Below, piece after piece: positions 45,787 to 56,922 of a stretch of DNA of 64,000 nucleotides. Below the pieces are notes generated by a model. It made no database searches, was not told the DNA's origin, and was given only the letters and a program-made list of their open reading frames with translations. The position numbers were made by a program, and so were the translations under genes. The stretch spans positions 10,524,501 to 10,588,500 of the forward strand of contig JAPYXD010000701.1 in NCBI GenBank assembly GCA_030998225.1, written 5' to 3'. This DNA is from Diplolepis rosae (taxonomy: Eukaryota > Arthropoda > Insecta > Hymenoptera > Diplolepididae). Every line of letters begins with the position of its first letter. Positions within the stretch are counted from its first letter, which is position 1.

Positions 45787-46384
45787 CACGTTGAATGCCA
45801 CGGGGGTCACCGGTGACCGGCACTCAACTTGGCAGAGACGCCATGCGGGCCACCCCGGTGACCGGCGTGCCCAGATTGATAGAAATATACACTGTAAAAA
45901 ATTTTTCGGAAATTTTTCCGAAAATAGTTGGACAGCTTAAAATACATATGAGTCGTAAATTTGTCCGAAGATATAGTCAGAAATATTCCCGAAATAGAAC
46001 TGGAAATAGTTCCTACTATTTGGTTGGAGAAATATTCAGTTTACTAGGAAAAATTGATATGTTTCATAATTTAAGTGGAAAAAGGTCTAAAAAAAGTGAA
46101 AAAATTTCCGTTTTTGTGGAATAATTTCCGCATTCCATGGGAAAAATTTCCTACTATTTAGGAGATTTATGAAATGTTCTCACCTTTTTGATATACAAGT
46201 ATTTCCAAATAGTTCGGAAATAAGTCCGAAAATTCGGTCAATTTTCCTCAAATCTATGAAATATCTCCACTTTCTGTCGCAAAATCTATGCTTCCTAAGG
46301 ATTTAGGAAAAATTTCCTAATACATAATAGGAAAATTTACCGATATTTTTTACAGTGTATAAAATTGGCGTGGCATTCAACGTG
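45787..46384. mobile_element. TTAA-flanked (piggyBac-type) MITE 2, interrupted
   Basis: Terminal repeats CACGTTGAATGCCA / TGGCATTCAACGTG with the palindromic GGTCACCGGTGACC inside. Left flank TTAA (45783-45786). The right flank after the later insertion is TTGA (49343-49346), a one-base change. Joining the flanks restores GAATTTAAATATCATTCACC of repeat B. A 468-bp element sits inside. Confidence 0.75.
45890..46357. mobile_element. CACTG-end element 1 (468 bp)
   Basis: Ends CACTGTAAAAAATTTTTCGG and its inverse form TATTTTTTACAGTG, flanked by TATA on both sides (45886-45889 and 46358-46361). The interior is rich in TTCCGAAA / TTTCGGAA palindromic words. The frames 45743-45940 and 45795-46124 cross its border and are not genes. 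Confidence 0.75.
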
Positions 46385-47149
46385 CACTGTAAAAAATTTT
46401 TTGGGAAAAATTCCCCAAAATGTTAGTAACGCAAATTACACCAAAATTAGTGAATTTTCCCCAAAACATTTGGGGAAATTTTCCCCAACATATTTTGGGG
46501 AATATTTTCCCCAAAAATTTAGGGAATATTTTCCCCAAATATTTTATGAAATATATTCCCCAAACATTTTAGGGAATATTTCCCCAAATACTTTGGGGAA
46601 TATTTCCTAAAATTGGGAATTTTCCAAAACTATTGTGGAAACTTCCTCCACATATTTTTGGGGAATATTCCCCAAAAATTAGGAATTTTCTTAAATATTT
46701 GGGGAATATTTCCTTGAAATTGGGAATTTTCCAAGTATATTGTGGAAACTTCCTCCGCATTTTTTTGGGGAATTTTCCCCAAAAATTAGGAATTTTCCTC
46801 AATATTTGGGGAATATTACTTAAAAATTGGGAATTTTCCAAAATTATTGTGGAAATTTCCTCTACATATTTTTTGGGGGTATTCCCCAAAAACTGGGAAT
46901 TTCCCAAAATATTTGGGGAATATTGTCTAAAAATTGGGAATTTTCCAAGATATTTTTAAGAAAATATCCTCTATAATTTAGGTGAGAAATAAAAATACGA
47001 ATTTAAAAAATTTTTTCATAAATTATAAAGTTTATTTTGTTTACTTATACATCTTATTTAAAATTAAAGTCGAAAGCGTCTTTTTTCCGCAGAAGGATTT
47101 TCAAATTCTTTAAATATACATATTATTATTATTGAAAACAAAAATCAAA

Positions 47150-47273
47150 TTATAAATTGTTGCTGAAGCCTACAACATTTTCTATTAATTTCCCTGCCTT
47201 GTCATCTCTGGCTAATTTTTGGTACTTCCCACTTCTTTTGTGTCCTTGGATGGGATTGCTGTCTAAGAGCATA
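47150..47273 (-). pseudogene. terminal-exon-like sequence inside CACTG element 2
   Basis: The minus strand shows an excellent acceptor (CTTTCTCTTCTGTTTTGCAG) followed by an open frame: MLLDSNPIQGHKRSGKYQKL, ARDDKAGKLIENVVGFSNNL, stop TAA at 47152-47150. A GTGAGT donor on the same strand at about 48010 could be its partner, with SINE pieces inside the intron. That join would more naturally read another frame. I do not recognise the product. Captured host exon, element gene remnant or chance are all possible. Confidence 0.25.
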
Positions 47274-47799
47274 CTGCAAAACAGAAGAGAAAGATTAATT
47301 AATGCTTTAAATTGAAAAATTTAAGAATAAATAAAAATGCATTTTGTATACTTGAACCTTGCAAAAATCTGCAAAAATTCTGTTTCAATCATCGATAGGT
47401 AACTAATGAATAGAATAATTCAAAAGAGTGGTCGCGCAATTCAAACATGAACAAAATTGCGTGCAAAAATTTTCGCAATTTTTTGCATCGCGAATTATGC
47501 ATGAAAAGATCTGCAAACATTTACAAATATGTCTTCTATTGGAAAAAACAACCCTGATTTTTTTCAAAATTTTCCTATGATTAGTTTAGCTAAAAAAAGA
47601 AAAAAACGAAAATGGTCAAATTCGCCATTACTCATTTAAAATGGCAGATAATGATCTGAAAATTTGGCAAAATAATCTCTTGCCCAACCCCTTCTATATG
47701 GTTGATGCGAAATTTGATTTGGTCTTAAGGCCAATTTCACATGGAAACCCGGCTATGCCCTTTGTACGAAAAACAGCGAGTTGATTGTAAAAAATCGAT

Positions 47800-47890
47800 T
47801 AATAATATTTAAAGAATTTGAAAATCTTTCTGTGGAAAAAAGGACGCTTTCGACTGCGCTGGGATTCGAGCCCAGGTCTTTCGATCGGTC
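47800..47890 (-). repeat. tRNA-derived SINE fragment
   Basis: The minus strand carries the T-arm/B-box (CTGGGCTCGAATCCCAGCGC), then AGTCGAAAGCGTCC and the AAAGATTTTCAAATTCTTTA tail. The A-box half is missing. A tail fragment in the opposite orientation is at 47069-47125. Confidence 0.65.
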
Positions 47891-48065
47891 AAACTCACCT
47901 AATTAATTTTAATTTATTAATATTACATCAAATAAAATTTGAAGCTCCGCAATATTTTTAAAATATATCATTTATATTTATATATCAATTTAAAAAAATA
48001 TTTAAAACTCACCTTTGACGTTAACTCTGGAACTCTGGAACTCTTTGTTCGTTCACTCGTTTCAG

Positions 48066-48262
48066 ATACACTTATGGATACACTTTTTGTGAGGGTTGAA
48101 ATTAAAATGATGGAAAATAAAGGTCATGCTGGAAGAAAATTTGCTTGGGAAATTCCGGTTGTAAAACTATCGGCACATAATGCTGATGGGTACAATCTGC
48201 AGTGCGGGATTCATGGGAGAGTTGAAGGGGCTCCGAAATATACTGACGGATTCTGCATGTAA
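48066..48262 (+). pseudogene. exon-like open frame inside CACTG element 2
   Basis: Preceded by ACTCGTTTCAG, a good acceptor, the plus strand is open to a TAA at about 48262. It includes MENKGHAGRKFAWEIPVVKL and SAHNADGYNLQCGIHGRVEG, then APKYTDGFCM. First codon positions are purine-rich as in real coding sequence. No family was recognised. It may be a captured gene fragment. Confidence 0.3.
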
Positions 48263-48294
48263 AGCTTAGGACAGGTTACAAAAATATTTTTGTT

Positions 48295-49015
48295 TTAATA
48301 GTTTTCAAAAATTCTGTTTAGAGTTATAGATTCTTTGCAAATAGGTCTACCAATAAGTCCCAACACATTTTGTTCTAAAATCAAAATTCGAAAAACTATG
48401 GCACTTCAAAGTTTTTAAATTTTTTTCGAAAATCTCATTTTTGGGAGTTTTAAAAATTATGTTTAGAATTCTAGATTCTTTGCAAATAGGTCTACAAATA
48501 AGTCCCAACACATTTTGTTCTTAAATCAAAATTCGAAAAACTATGGCACTTCAAAGTTTTTTAAATTTTTTCGAAAATTTCATGTTTGAGGGTTTCAAGA
48601 ATTCTGTTTAGAGTTCTAGATTCTTTGAAAATATTTCTACAAATAAGTCTCAACACATTTTGTTCTTAAATCAAAATTCGAAAAACTATGACACTTCAAA
48701 GTTTTTAAAATTTTTTCGAAAATTGCATGTTTAAGGGTTTTAAGAATTCTGTTTAGAGTTATAGATTCTCTGCAAATAGTTCTACAAATAAATCCAAACA
48801 CATTTTGTTCTAAAATCAAAATTCAAAAAACTATGGCAATCCAAAGTTTTTAAATTTTTTTCGAAAATCTCATTTTTGGAAGTTTTAAGAATTTTGTTTA
48901 GAGTTCTGAATTCTTCTCAAATAGTACTACAAATAAATCCATACACATTTTGTTCTAAAATCAAAATTAGAAAATCAAAGTTTTTAAAATTTTTTCGAAA
49001 ATTTCATGTTTTTGA
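48295..49015. repeat. tandem array, about 144-bp unit, five copies
   Basis: AATTCTGTTTAGAGTTATAGATTC-type words recur at about 48308, 48457, 48600, 48743 and 48887. Each is followed by CCAACACATTTTGTTCTAAA and AAAACTATGGCACTTC. It lies inside CACTG element 2, just after the exon-like frame. Confidence 0.75.
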
Positions 49016-49342
49016 AAAAAATCCTTAAATGCATTTGGAGAAATTCCCGAAATCACATGAAGTTTACTTAATTCCCTAATTTTTAAAGAAATTTTTTTTT
49101 AATTTATCGTAAATTTTTTTAATTTTTCCGTAAAAACACAACATGGTTAGGGAAAATTCCCCAAAATATAAGTGATTTACTTATTCACTAAATTTTTGGG
49201 GAATATTCCCTACTTGTTCTGGAATTTTACCATTTTTTGGGTGAAAATTCCCCGATTTATTGGGGAAAAGTATTTTCACCCTAAAATATGGAATTTTCCC
49301 CAATAATTGGTGGGGAAAATTCCCCAAATTTTTTACAGTGTG

Positions 49343-50215
49343 TTGAATATCATTCACCTTGAAAATGTTGCCACTATAGTGATGTTTTCATATTATTATT
49401 ATATCTTAATTTTACTTTTGGTGTCAATTGAAAGTGATTACACGAATTTGGTAAATAATATTTAAATTCGTCAGATGGTAGACAGGGAGAAAACATCTGT
49501 AACATTTATAGAGGTCATAAGTTAAAATAGTGAGAGCACAAAATTTATGTAAATTTATCAGATATTTCAGTATGATTGACTGCTTTTTTGCAAATATAAG
49601 AGATTTTTCTATAAATATTACAGAAATGCCTCTTAATTTTACAGAATAAAGAATTTTCTTCAAAACTGCAATTTAACATCAGGCACTTTTGTAATATTTA
49701 TCAACAAATCTCTTATATTTGCAGGAAACCAGTCAATTGTACTGAAATATCTGATAAATTTACATAAATTTTGTGCTCTCACTATTTTAACTTATGATTT
49801 CTCTATTAAACGTCCTTTACATGTGATGGAAGTTTTATTCAGTAACGTATATTAAAATTAAAATTTCTTTCGTCTTAAAAAACATAAACTTTAATTTTAC
49901 TTTTAATACACATGTGTACATATTTTAATAATGTTTGTTAATTTTAATATATTTTGATTGAAAATTTATTAAATTTAATATTAATCTATATTAGTTTCTC
50001 ATAATATATAAATCTATTAATTTTAATTTTCCACCTGTGTATCAAAGTCTATTAAAAATAATAAGATTCTTAACAATTCATTTGACGAATTTAAATATCA
50101 TTCACCTTGAAAATTTTGCCACTAATAGTGATGTTTTCATCATATTATTATATCTTAATGTTACTTTTGGAGCCAATTGAAAGTGATTACACAAATTTGG
50201 TAAGAGGCTCAGTGT
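49343..50215. repeat. repeat B array, right part, and satellite fragment
   Basis: Resumes with GAATATCATTCACCTTGAAA and runs to about 49800 with the same unit (TAATATTTATCAACAAATCT near 49690). A further fragment (GACGAATTTAAATATCATTC) lies at 50088-50215. Removing 45787-49342 restores a spacing of about 490-500 bp between the copies at 45638 and 49690. Confidence 0.65.
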
Positions 50216-50869
50216 TAATAATTTAATGGATACGTAACAGATTTTTTTTCTCCGTATTCGAACGATCAATTATAACTGAAACGAATGTAATAAAGAAGTC
50301 ACAGTTAAAATTACTGACAGCATGATGTGTCATCTGGGTGATATCTAGATGCAATTTATTCATTATATGCATAAGTGGGTCTCATTATACTTTCATGATG
50401 CATGTTAATGAGTAATACGTGTGTAGTAAATTGTCAGTACCGTGTGTAACCTAGAAAATAGGGAGACGGATTGATCCCGTTCCTGACAAAATGATTTAAA
50501 ATGATATTGAGTTCCTCTTTTTTAGTACCGGTATTCCTTATTCGAAACACCGTCTTGAAGTACCGTTATTTCGACTTTGACGTTTTGTAGCCGAGTGACC
50601 CAGACTTACAGGATGAAGAGCGAATGCCAAAGGCCTAAAGCCTAAAGGGTATGAGCAACCAAGTCATCGACCAGTTTTTACGTGGGTTTTAACTTGCTTT
50701 GGTATCCAGATAACGGGGAACTCAACAATAAATACATATGTACTAACTCCAGCAGGATCCTGAACTATCAATAAAATCCTTACATTTGTGATCTAAACGA
50801 CTGAACAAATTTAAAGCCAAGGATCAACCAAACCACGTGACTAAAATATTTACTACTGGAAGTTTTGGT
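50216..50869. other. unique intronic stretch
   Basis: Non-repetitive, with ATGCATAAGTGGGTCTC and TTGAAGTACCGTTATTTCG. No gene recognised. A one-sided relative of the TTAA MITE (AACCAAACCACGTGAC) lies near 50825. Confidence 0.25.
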
Positions 50870-50877
50870 ATTAAATT

Positions 50878-51547
50878 CAGGGCCGGCTTTGCTATATAGG
50901 CGACCTAGGGCGTCAAAATTTAGGGGTGGAAAAGTCGGGGTGAAATTTTCATTTTTATAACGAGAAATCGATGGAAAAAATATAAAATATTCATCTCTTA
51001 TTTTAAATTTACCACAAAAAAAACTTGTGATTATCCAATTAAGATAGATTGTACTCTCTAAATATGAATCAGTCAAATTTTCACTGATTAAATCAGTGAT
51101 TTGCCTTTTCACTTATTCACCAGTGAAAAAATATTTTTCACTGTTATATTAGTTAATTTTCACTGATCGAATCAGTAAGAAAAATATATTTGACTGTTAA
51201 ATCAGTTAATTTTCACTTAATTAATCAGTCAAATTTCACTGATAATCAGTAGATTTTGACTGATTCAGCTTTAAAGAGTAGCAAGTATTTGCATTGTAAT
51301 TTCGTTACTACAAAAGAGTGTAATTGATTATATTTTTCCAAATATGTAATGGCTTAATTTTAGGTTACAATTGTGTGAGATTAAAAAATTATGTTGATTC
51401 AACTGGAAAATCTTGATTTTTATTAATTTCGTCGCGGAAATATAATTCCAGATTGCTTAATATAGAAATAAATTAATCTAACTTCAGATTGAAGGGGCGG
51501 AAATATTTATTCTGCCTAGGGCGAAAAATTTTCTCAAGCCAGCTCTG
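50878..51547. mobile_element. hAT-type non-autonomous element 3
   Basis: Ends CAGGGCCGGCTTTG and CAAGCCAGCTCTG, with a perfect 8-bp duplication ATTAAATT at 50870-50877 and 51548-51555. The 670 bp include a nested MITE A copy (51054-51278). Termini differ from the CAGTGGCG hAT pair, so it is a second family. Confidence 0.9.
51054..51278. mobile_element. MITE family A copy 7, nested in hAT element 3
   Basis: CTCTCTAAATATG to CAGCTTTAAAGAG, flanked by TA on both sides. Its presence inside the hAT element shows family A moved after that hAT insertion. Confidence 0.8.
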
Positions 51548-51555
51548 ATTAAATT

Positions 51556-52972
51556 TATTAAATATATGAAGTCTTTTGCATATACAGTAAATGAAATTTA
51601 ATATGCATTGAGGCAAGAGGATATTTTCTAGATTCTTTGATAACTCGTAAATTATTAAAACTGGTAGATGATATTTATAATCAATTTAATCATTAATTTT
51701 ACCTAACTTTCTTGCTAATTATGTCGGAAATTTCTCTGAATTTGAAAATTCATAATGTGCATGAGTGCTTATAGATTAGCTTACAAATTTTTTAAATACT
51801 TAGATATTATAAATAGTTTTAAAATGAATCTGTAACGAAATGAAATAATCTAATTTATTATTTACAACCTAAATTTATTGTAAAAATAAATTTGTATTTG
51901 TGTATAATCAAATTACATAAATTGTTAATTTTGCAATATTAAATTTAATACATTAATATATATTAAACTTAATATACCAATGAATTTTTTACAAATGATA
52001 TACAAAAAATTTTTATTTCATAGACAAATATGTATGGAATTTACCATAATAATATTTTTAACAGTCTATGTTGATTTATTTATGCAAAATAACTTTTTAC
52101 AATTACAAAATATCTTTCCCAAAATTTGGGAACATAATAAACGGAAAAAAATATTTGTCAAAAATTACCAAACTATTTGGAAACGAATGATGAATTCTGA
52201 AGCTACGTATTTTTTTTTAATAATTCAACATTTATTAGGATTTCTATTATAGAAAACGCTAAATTACTGATGAAAATTCCCATTTAGATGGTAAAATAAA
52301 TTGAAATTTGTAATTTTTTAATTTGTATGAAAATTTCAAATGAAATCTTCAGTCTTTTTACTTCATCAATTTTTAATGCAGCAATGATTTTATTTTTTAA
52401 GGTAGTTGCCTTTCGAATAAAGAGGTCTTGTAGGAAAATATTTGATTGTATATTTAAAAATTCCAGTATTATTATTAACGATGCCTTTGAAGAAAGAACA
52501 AATTATTTTCCATGAACAAATTTTGAACATGTAAAAATTATTCATTTTAAAACTTTTATTTTTAACTGAACTTTTTTGATATTGGTAAACACCTATTTTT
52601 TTAAATGATGTCTAACGATGGGCTTCCTATCCTTCATTTTCACTAATATTAATGATTGCTATTAATGATTTAAATTCCTGATATTCACCCCCAAAATCGA
52701 GAAAATTGGTTAAAATCACACTTTAGGAAAATTATCTCATTTGAAGAATTTCTTGAAATATTTAAATGAAAGCCAAAAAAATGTAACCCAATAATAATCT
52801 TAATTGAATTTTAATTTACACCTGCGATTCATTTATTGCAGCTCAAACTGAAATTTCAGTTGCATAATCACGTGTGCCTTAAAATTCAAGCAAGTTTTTA
52901 TGAACGTTTATTAAAATCGAGATTGCTTGCGCAAATAGACATTATTATATTACATTATAATTAGCAAGCATA
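51556..52972. other. AT-rich intronic stretch
   Basis: Short plus-strand frames (51980-52252 and 52327-52515) consist of low-complexity residues and have no domain. A family D-like start (AAGGTAGTTGCC) is at about 52402. Confidence 0.25.
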
Positions 52973-53663
52973 CACTGTTAGGAATGTTCGGAAATTTACA
53001 AAATTTTTATGTTCCATAGGTAACGTAAAATTTGACGGCATTTATGATGTTTTGAGCAAAAGTATCTTAAAATTGCAAAAATTGGCCTGAATTTTCTAAA
53101 ATTTTTCTTAATATTAGGAAACTTGACTGAAATTTCATGAAATTTAAATTAAAACTACCAAACTGTAATAGAATTTTTATAAAATTTATCCTAAAATTAC
53201 GAAACTGTAACAAAATTTCCAGTTACATGTAACTGCATAAAACTTCAGTTACCCACTCTCTAAAACTGAATCAGTTAATTTTCACTGATTCATCAGTGAA
53301 AAAAATATTTTTCACTGTCAAATCAGTCAATTTGCACTGAAATAATCAGTGAAATTTGATTGATTTACAGTAACCTCTCTTTAGCTATTTGAATCAGTCA
53401 AATTTCACTGATAATCAGTAGTTTTTGACTGATTCAAATTTAGAGAGCAAAACGTAAAATTATTCCTGTTAAAAGTTTCAGAATTTGCAGATACAAGTAT
53501 CAGAATATTTAACATTTTGTACCTGAAAATTAAGAAATCGTTTATTAAATTTACTAAAAAGTAACTAAAATTTCTGAAATTCTATTTTAATTTTACGAAA
53601 CTGTAACTGAATAAAACTCCAGTCACGTGTTTCGGGATGTTACGGTAAAAATTTCTAACAGTG
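52973..53663. repeat. repeat family G with nested MITE A
   Basis: Ends CACTGTTAGGAATG and TTTCTAACAGTG are inverted. The inside has words such as GTTACGTGTAACTG and GAAACTGTAAC. Relatives are at 44570-44630, 55880-56295 and 58800-59290. MITE A copy 8 is inserted at 53256-53447. Confidence 0.5.
53256..53447. mobile_element. MITE family A copy 8
   Basis: CTCTCTAAAACTG to CAAATTTAGAGAG, 192 bp, flanked by CA on both sides, inside a family G repeat. Confidence 0.78.
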
Positions 53664-53770
53664 TCGTTTACGAAAAAATAATTAACCAACGAAACAATAT
53701 TGCAATTACCATTATACCGATACAACTAACCGATATTAAAGTCTTTTTCTCTTATTTTTCTTTTTTCTCA

Positions 53771-53990
53771 CCCTCTAAATCTGAATCATTCATAATCTAC
53801 TGATCATCAGTGAAATTTGACTGATTCCAATAGTCAAAAAAAGGTTACTGTGAATCAGTCAAATTTCACTGCTTCAATCTGTGAAAAATATCTGATTTAA
53901 AGTACAAAATACTTTTCCGCCGATGAATCAGTGAAAAAGGCAAATCACTGATTCAATCAGTGAAAATTCGACTGATTCAGATTTAAAGAG
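53771..53990. mobile_element. MITE family A copy 9
   Basis: CCCTCTAAATCTG to CAGATTTAAAGAG, 220 bp, flanked by CA on both sides. Confidence 0.75.
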
Positions 53991-54089
53991 CAGACTATAA
54001 AAAGTAAACCTTTTTCTAAATCAAAGGGGTAAAGTTCTAAGTGTCGATAATATAATGATTAAATGATATTATGTCCATAAAAATCATGA

Positions 54090-54610
54090 ATGCAATTAAC
54101 TCTAGTATTTAGAACTAAATGCATGTAAGGAACATTTTCTACTTTCGCCAGTTTTATGCAACAATGATCTCGTCGAAGTAAAAAGAGGCGTACTCAGATA
54201 TCTAGTGACCTGCGATTCACGATTCCATCAATATACGTATTTATACAATGTGCAAAACATTTGTATTTGTATTTGCATGTGTGATTTTATATATATGTAT
54301 GCAGGTTTGTTTCTATTTGATTTTGTGTTGGTGTGCAGGGGCGATTGTCCAGGAAGGTAGAAAGTAGGTGTGGCTGCGATATATCGCATGATCGAGGTCG
54401 ATACACCGAGGATACTTGATATCGTCGGAACTAAAAAGGCGTTCGACCGAGTTGCTTATTTATACTTATATTATGCCTTATAGATTTATTCTATACCTTT
54501 AAACAGTGCACGGAAGATCAAGTACGAGTACCAATATAAGGTACGCAGCAAGTAATCCAGCAACGCTCCAGAACACCTTGCAATTCGTTTCTATCGATTA
54601 TATCTGCATA
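54090..54610. other. unique, GC-richer intronic island
   Basis: Non-repetitive block with CGATATATCGCATGATCGAG and AAAGGCGTTCGACCGAGTTG, ending at an AT-dinucleotide tract. No coding frame. Candidate regulatory DNA in the presumed first intron. Confidence 0.25.
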
Positions 54611-54614
54611 TCTC

Positions 54615-54795
54615 ATGGTATATATATTATATATATACGATTTATCGATGGATATTATATATTATAATTATATAAATAAAAAATTAAAAAATTAAATTAA
54701 ATTAAATTAAAAATTAAATTGAAAAATTATATTATATATATAAAATTAATATAATATAATTATAATATATATATATATATATAATTATATAGAAA
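54615..54795. repeat. AT-rich simple repeat
   Basis: Long run of TATATAT, AAATTAAATTAAATT and ATTATAT words, essentially free of G and C. Confidence 0.85.
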
Positions 54796-54989
54796 AAACC
54801 ACACGGAGAAAAAATATATCACGATTTAAGGGGATCCGCCACTTTTAATATTTTTATTTTTTGAATTTAGACCTTCCATGTAATTTTTTTATGTTTAGTA
54901 CCTTTATTTAGAAAGGTTTTGGAGTTTTTTGTAACTTCCAGCACCCTTATGTATTTTTAAACTAAGAATTTTGAGTTTTTTGGGCATTT

Positions 54990-55244
54990 AATAATTAAAA
55001 TGGTAGATTGTATTGACCCTTGATTTAATTCATAATACTTGGTACGTTTGCATTGCCTTTTTGTATAATACGTTAAGTACTCTAGTTATTCCGAGAAAAT
55101 ATGTGAAATTATTGACAGCATCCTTTTTGTATTTTCTAGATTTTAATAAATATCACTGATGAGGGCTCCGATCAGAGCCGAAACGTCTGATTAAATAGAC
55201 TTTTTCATTTATGGATCCTAAAGCCAATGCAAACGTACCAAGTA
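54990..55244 (+). mobile_element. R element copy 2, retrotransposon-like insertion
   Basis: 255 bp bounded by a 13-bp direct repeat TTTTTGGGCATTT (54977-54989 and 55245-55257), splitting a family C repeat. Near its left end is ATACTTGGTACGTTTGCATT, inverse of its right end AATGCAAACGTACCAAGTAT. From 55058 on it is nearly identical to 6951-7121. Variable duplications of this length are typical of target-primed retrotransposition, and the short length suggests 5' truncation. Confidence 0.7.
55155..55185 (+). ncRNA. hammerhead-ribozyme-like core (copy R2, intact boxes)
   Basis: CTGATGA, stem II GGCTC/GAGCC with loop CGATCA, then GAAAC, all matching hammerhead consensus boxes. After the core, GTCT...AGAC could form a short stem III, but a correctly placed NUH cleavage triplet is not obvious. 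Similar cores are known in Penelope-like elements (established literature). Activity here is not shown. Confidence 0.45.
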
Positions 55245-55619
55245 TTTTTGGGCATTTTTTTGACATTTTTTGACTTTAAATAACTCTTTTGTTTTTTAAC
55301 CAATTGTCATCATTCTTTTTTATCTTGCTCCTTACAATGTGTAGCAACTTTTTGGTATGAAAAGGACTCTACCTAATAAAATAACTTCAAAAAAGTTTTT
55401 TTATATTTTGGGATATTTTTATTTTATTTGTAACTTTTTTTTCACCTTGCCTCACGTTCCACGCCCGAAAATTTGCTACACATTGTAAAGAACAAAATAA
55501 AAAAAGAATCATGACAATTGGTTAAAAAACAAAAGAGTTATTCAATGTCAACGAATGCCTAAATAACTCAAGAACGGAGTTTAAAGTAAAGTCTTTTAGT
55601 GAAGCCTTAATAATCACTA

Positions 55620-56640
55620 TCAAAATTCCCCTGCTTCATACATAGTTCCTTCTTCAGAAATTTTGATATGCTATTTTCCATATAATTCAGAAATATTAGT
55701 AAATGAATAAACAAACTATTTTGTGTAAAAAGCTAATTTTCGATAAAAACGCGTTATTCGTAAATCGTGGTAACATTTAATTTTATTTATTTTTCCAAGA
55801 AAAAAAAATCAGATTGCCCTGAAAATTTACACACATACTCAGAAAAGTATAGAGAATAAAAAAATAAAATTTTCAGGAATTTCAGGAAATTCAGTTACTT
55901 TTTAGTAAACTTAAAAAACAATTTCTCAATTTTCAGGTACAAAGTGTTGAATATTCTGATACTTGTATCTGGAAATTATGAAACTTGCAACAGGAATAAT
56001 TTTACGTTTTGGGTAACTGAAATTTTATGCACTTACGAGTAACTGAAATTTTTGTTACATTTCCGTGATTTTATGATAAATTTTATAGAAATTCTGTTAC
56101 AGTTTGGTAGTTTTTAGTAACATTTTATGAAAATCCAGTTGAATTTCCTAATATTAAGAAAATTTTTAGAAAATCCAGGACATTTTTGCAATTTTAAGAT
56201 ACTTTTACACAAAAACATTATGAATAGCGTCAAATTTAGCGTTACCTTTTTAACATAAAAATGTTGTAAATTTTTGGATATTTCTAATAGTGTATATATG
56301 CGGTTAGAAATGTAATAACGTGACATAATTTCTGCCATGCACAAATTTTTTATATTGAAATGATTTCATGATAAACTTGTATGGGAGTATTTTTGCTGTT
56401 TTCATTTTTATGGATGTATCAATTCTATTAAGATCTTGATAATACTGATATTACAAGTAATATTTGGAACACGCGTGAAATTTCTGTCTGTCTATAGTAA
56501 TTCAAATGATTACTGTATAAATATCATTATTCTAGCTATTACAGCTACATAATCTTTCTGGGCCGTTTTTTCAGTTATACAAATTCTATCTGTAAGAGCA
56601 TAATCGCTTATTTTTTACCATTCCCACTTCGAAAGCTAAA
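55620..56640. other. intronic stretch with family G remnants
   Basis: Around 55880-56295 are inverted relatives of repeat G (GAATATTCTGATACTTGTATC; TTTCTAATAGTGTATA). The rest is unremarkable AT-rich sequence. Confidence 0.3.
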
Positions 56641-56651
56641 TTTTAAATGTA

Positions 56652-56922
56652 CTCTCTAAATCTGAATCAGTAAAATGTTCACTGATTGAATCAGTGATTT
56701 TCTTTTTCACTGATTCATCAGTGAAAAAAATATTTTTCACTGTTAAATCAGTTAATTTTCACTGATTCATCAGTGAAAAAATATTTCTCACTGTCAAATC
56801 AGTCAATTTTCACTGAAATAATCAGTGAAAGTTTACGGATTTACAGTAACCTCTTTATAGCTATTTGAATCAGTCAAATTTCACTGATAATCAGTAGATT
56901 TTGACTGATTCAAATTTAGAGA
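56652..56922. mobile_element. MITE family A copy 10
   Basis: CTCTCTAAATCTG to CAAATTTAGAGA, about 271 bp, one of the fullest copies, with internal duplication of GATTCATCAGTGAAAAAA. TA or TTA at the borders. Confidence 0.75.

Larger units (their letters stand above)
46385..49340. mobile_element. CACTG-end element 2 (2956 bp) with cargo
   Basis: Ends CACTGTAAAAAATTTTTTGG and the inverse AAATTTTTTACAGTG, flanked by TG (46383-46384 and 49341-49342). The terminal domains (46385-46990 and 49025-49340) are strings of GGGGAATATTCCCC-like palindromes. Between them lie SINE fragments, exon-like sequence and a 144-bp tandem array. No transposase is recognisable, so it is non-autonomous. Confidence 0.7.
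54831..55570. repeat. fold-back repeat family C, copy 3, interrupted
   Basis: Starts GATCCGCCACTTTTAATATT and shows inverted ACCAATTGTCATCATTC / ATGACAATTGGTTAAA arms. It is interrupted at 54990-55244 by R element copy 2, with TTTTTGGGCATTT on both sides of the insert. Confidence 0.65.

Noticed and set aside
46365..46959. Frames of 81-112 codons rich in FPKI and NWEFSK words
   Set aside because: These are translations of the GGGGAATATTCCCC palindromic array in CACTG element 2.
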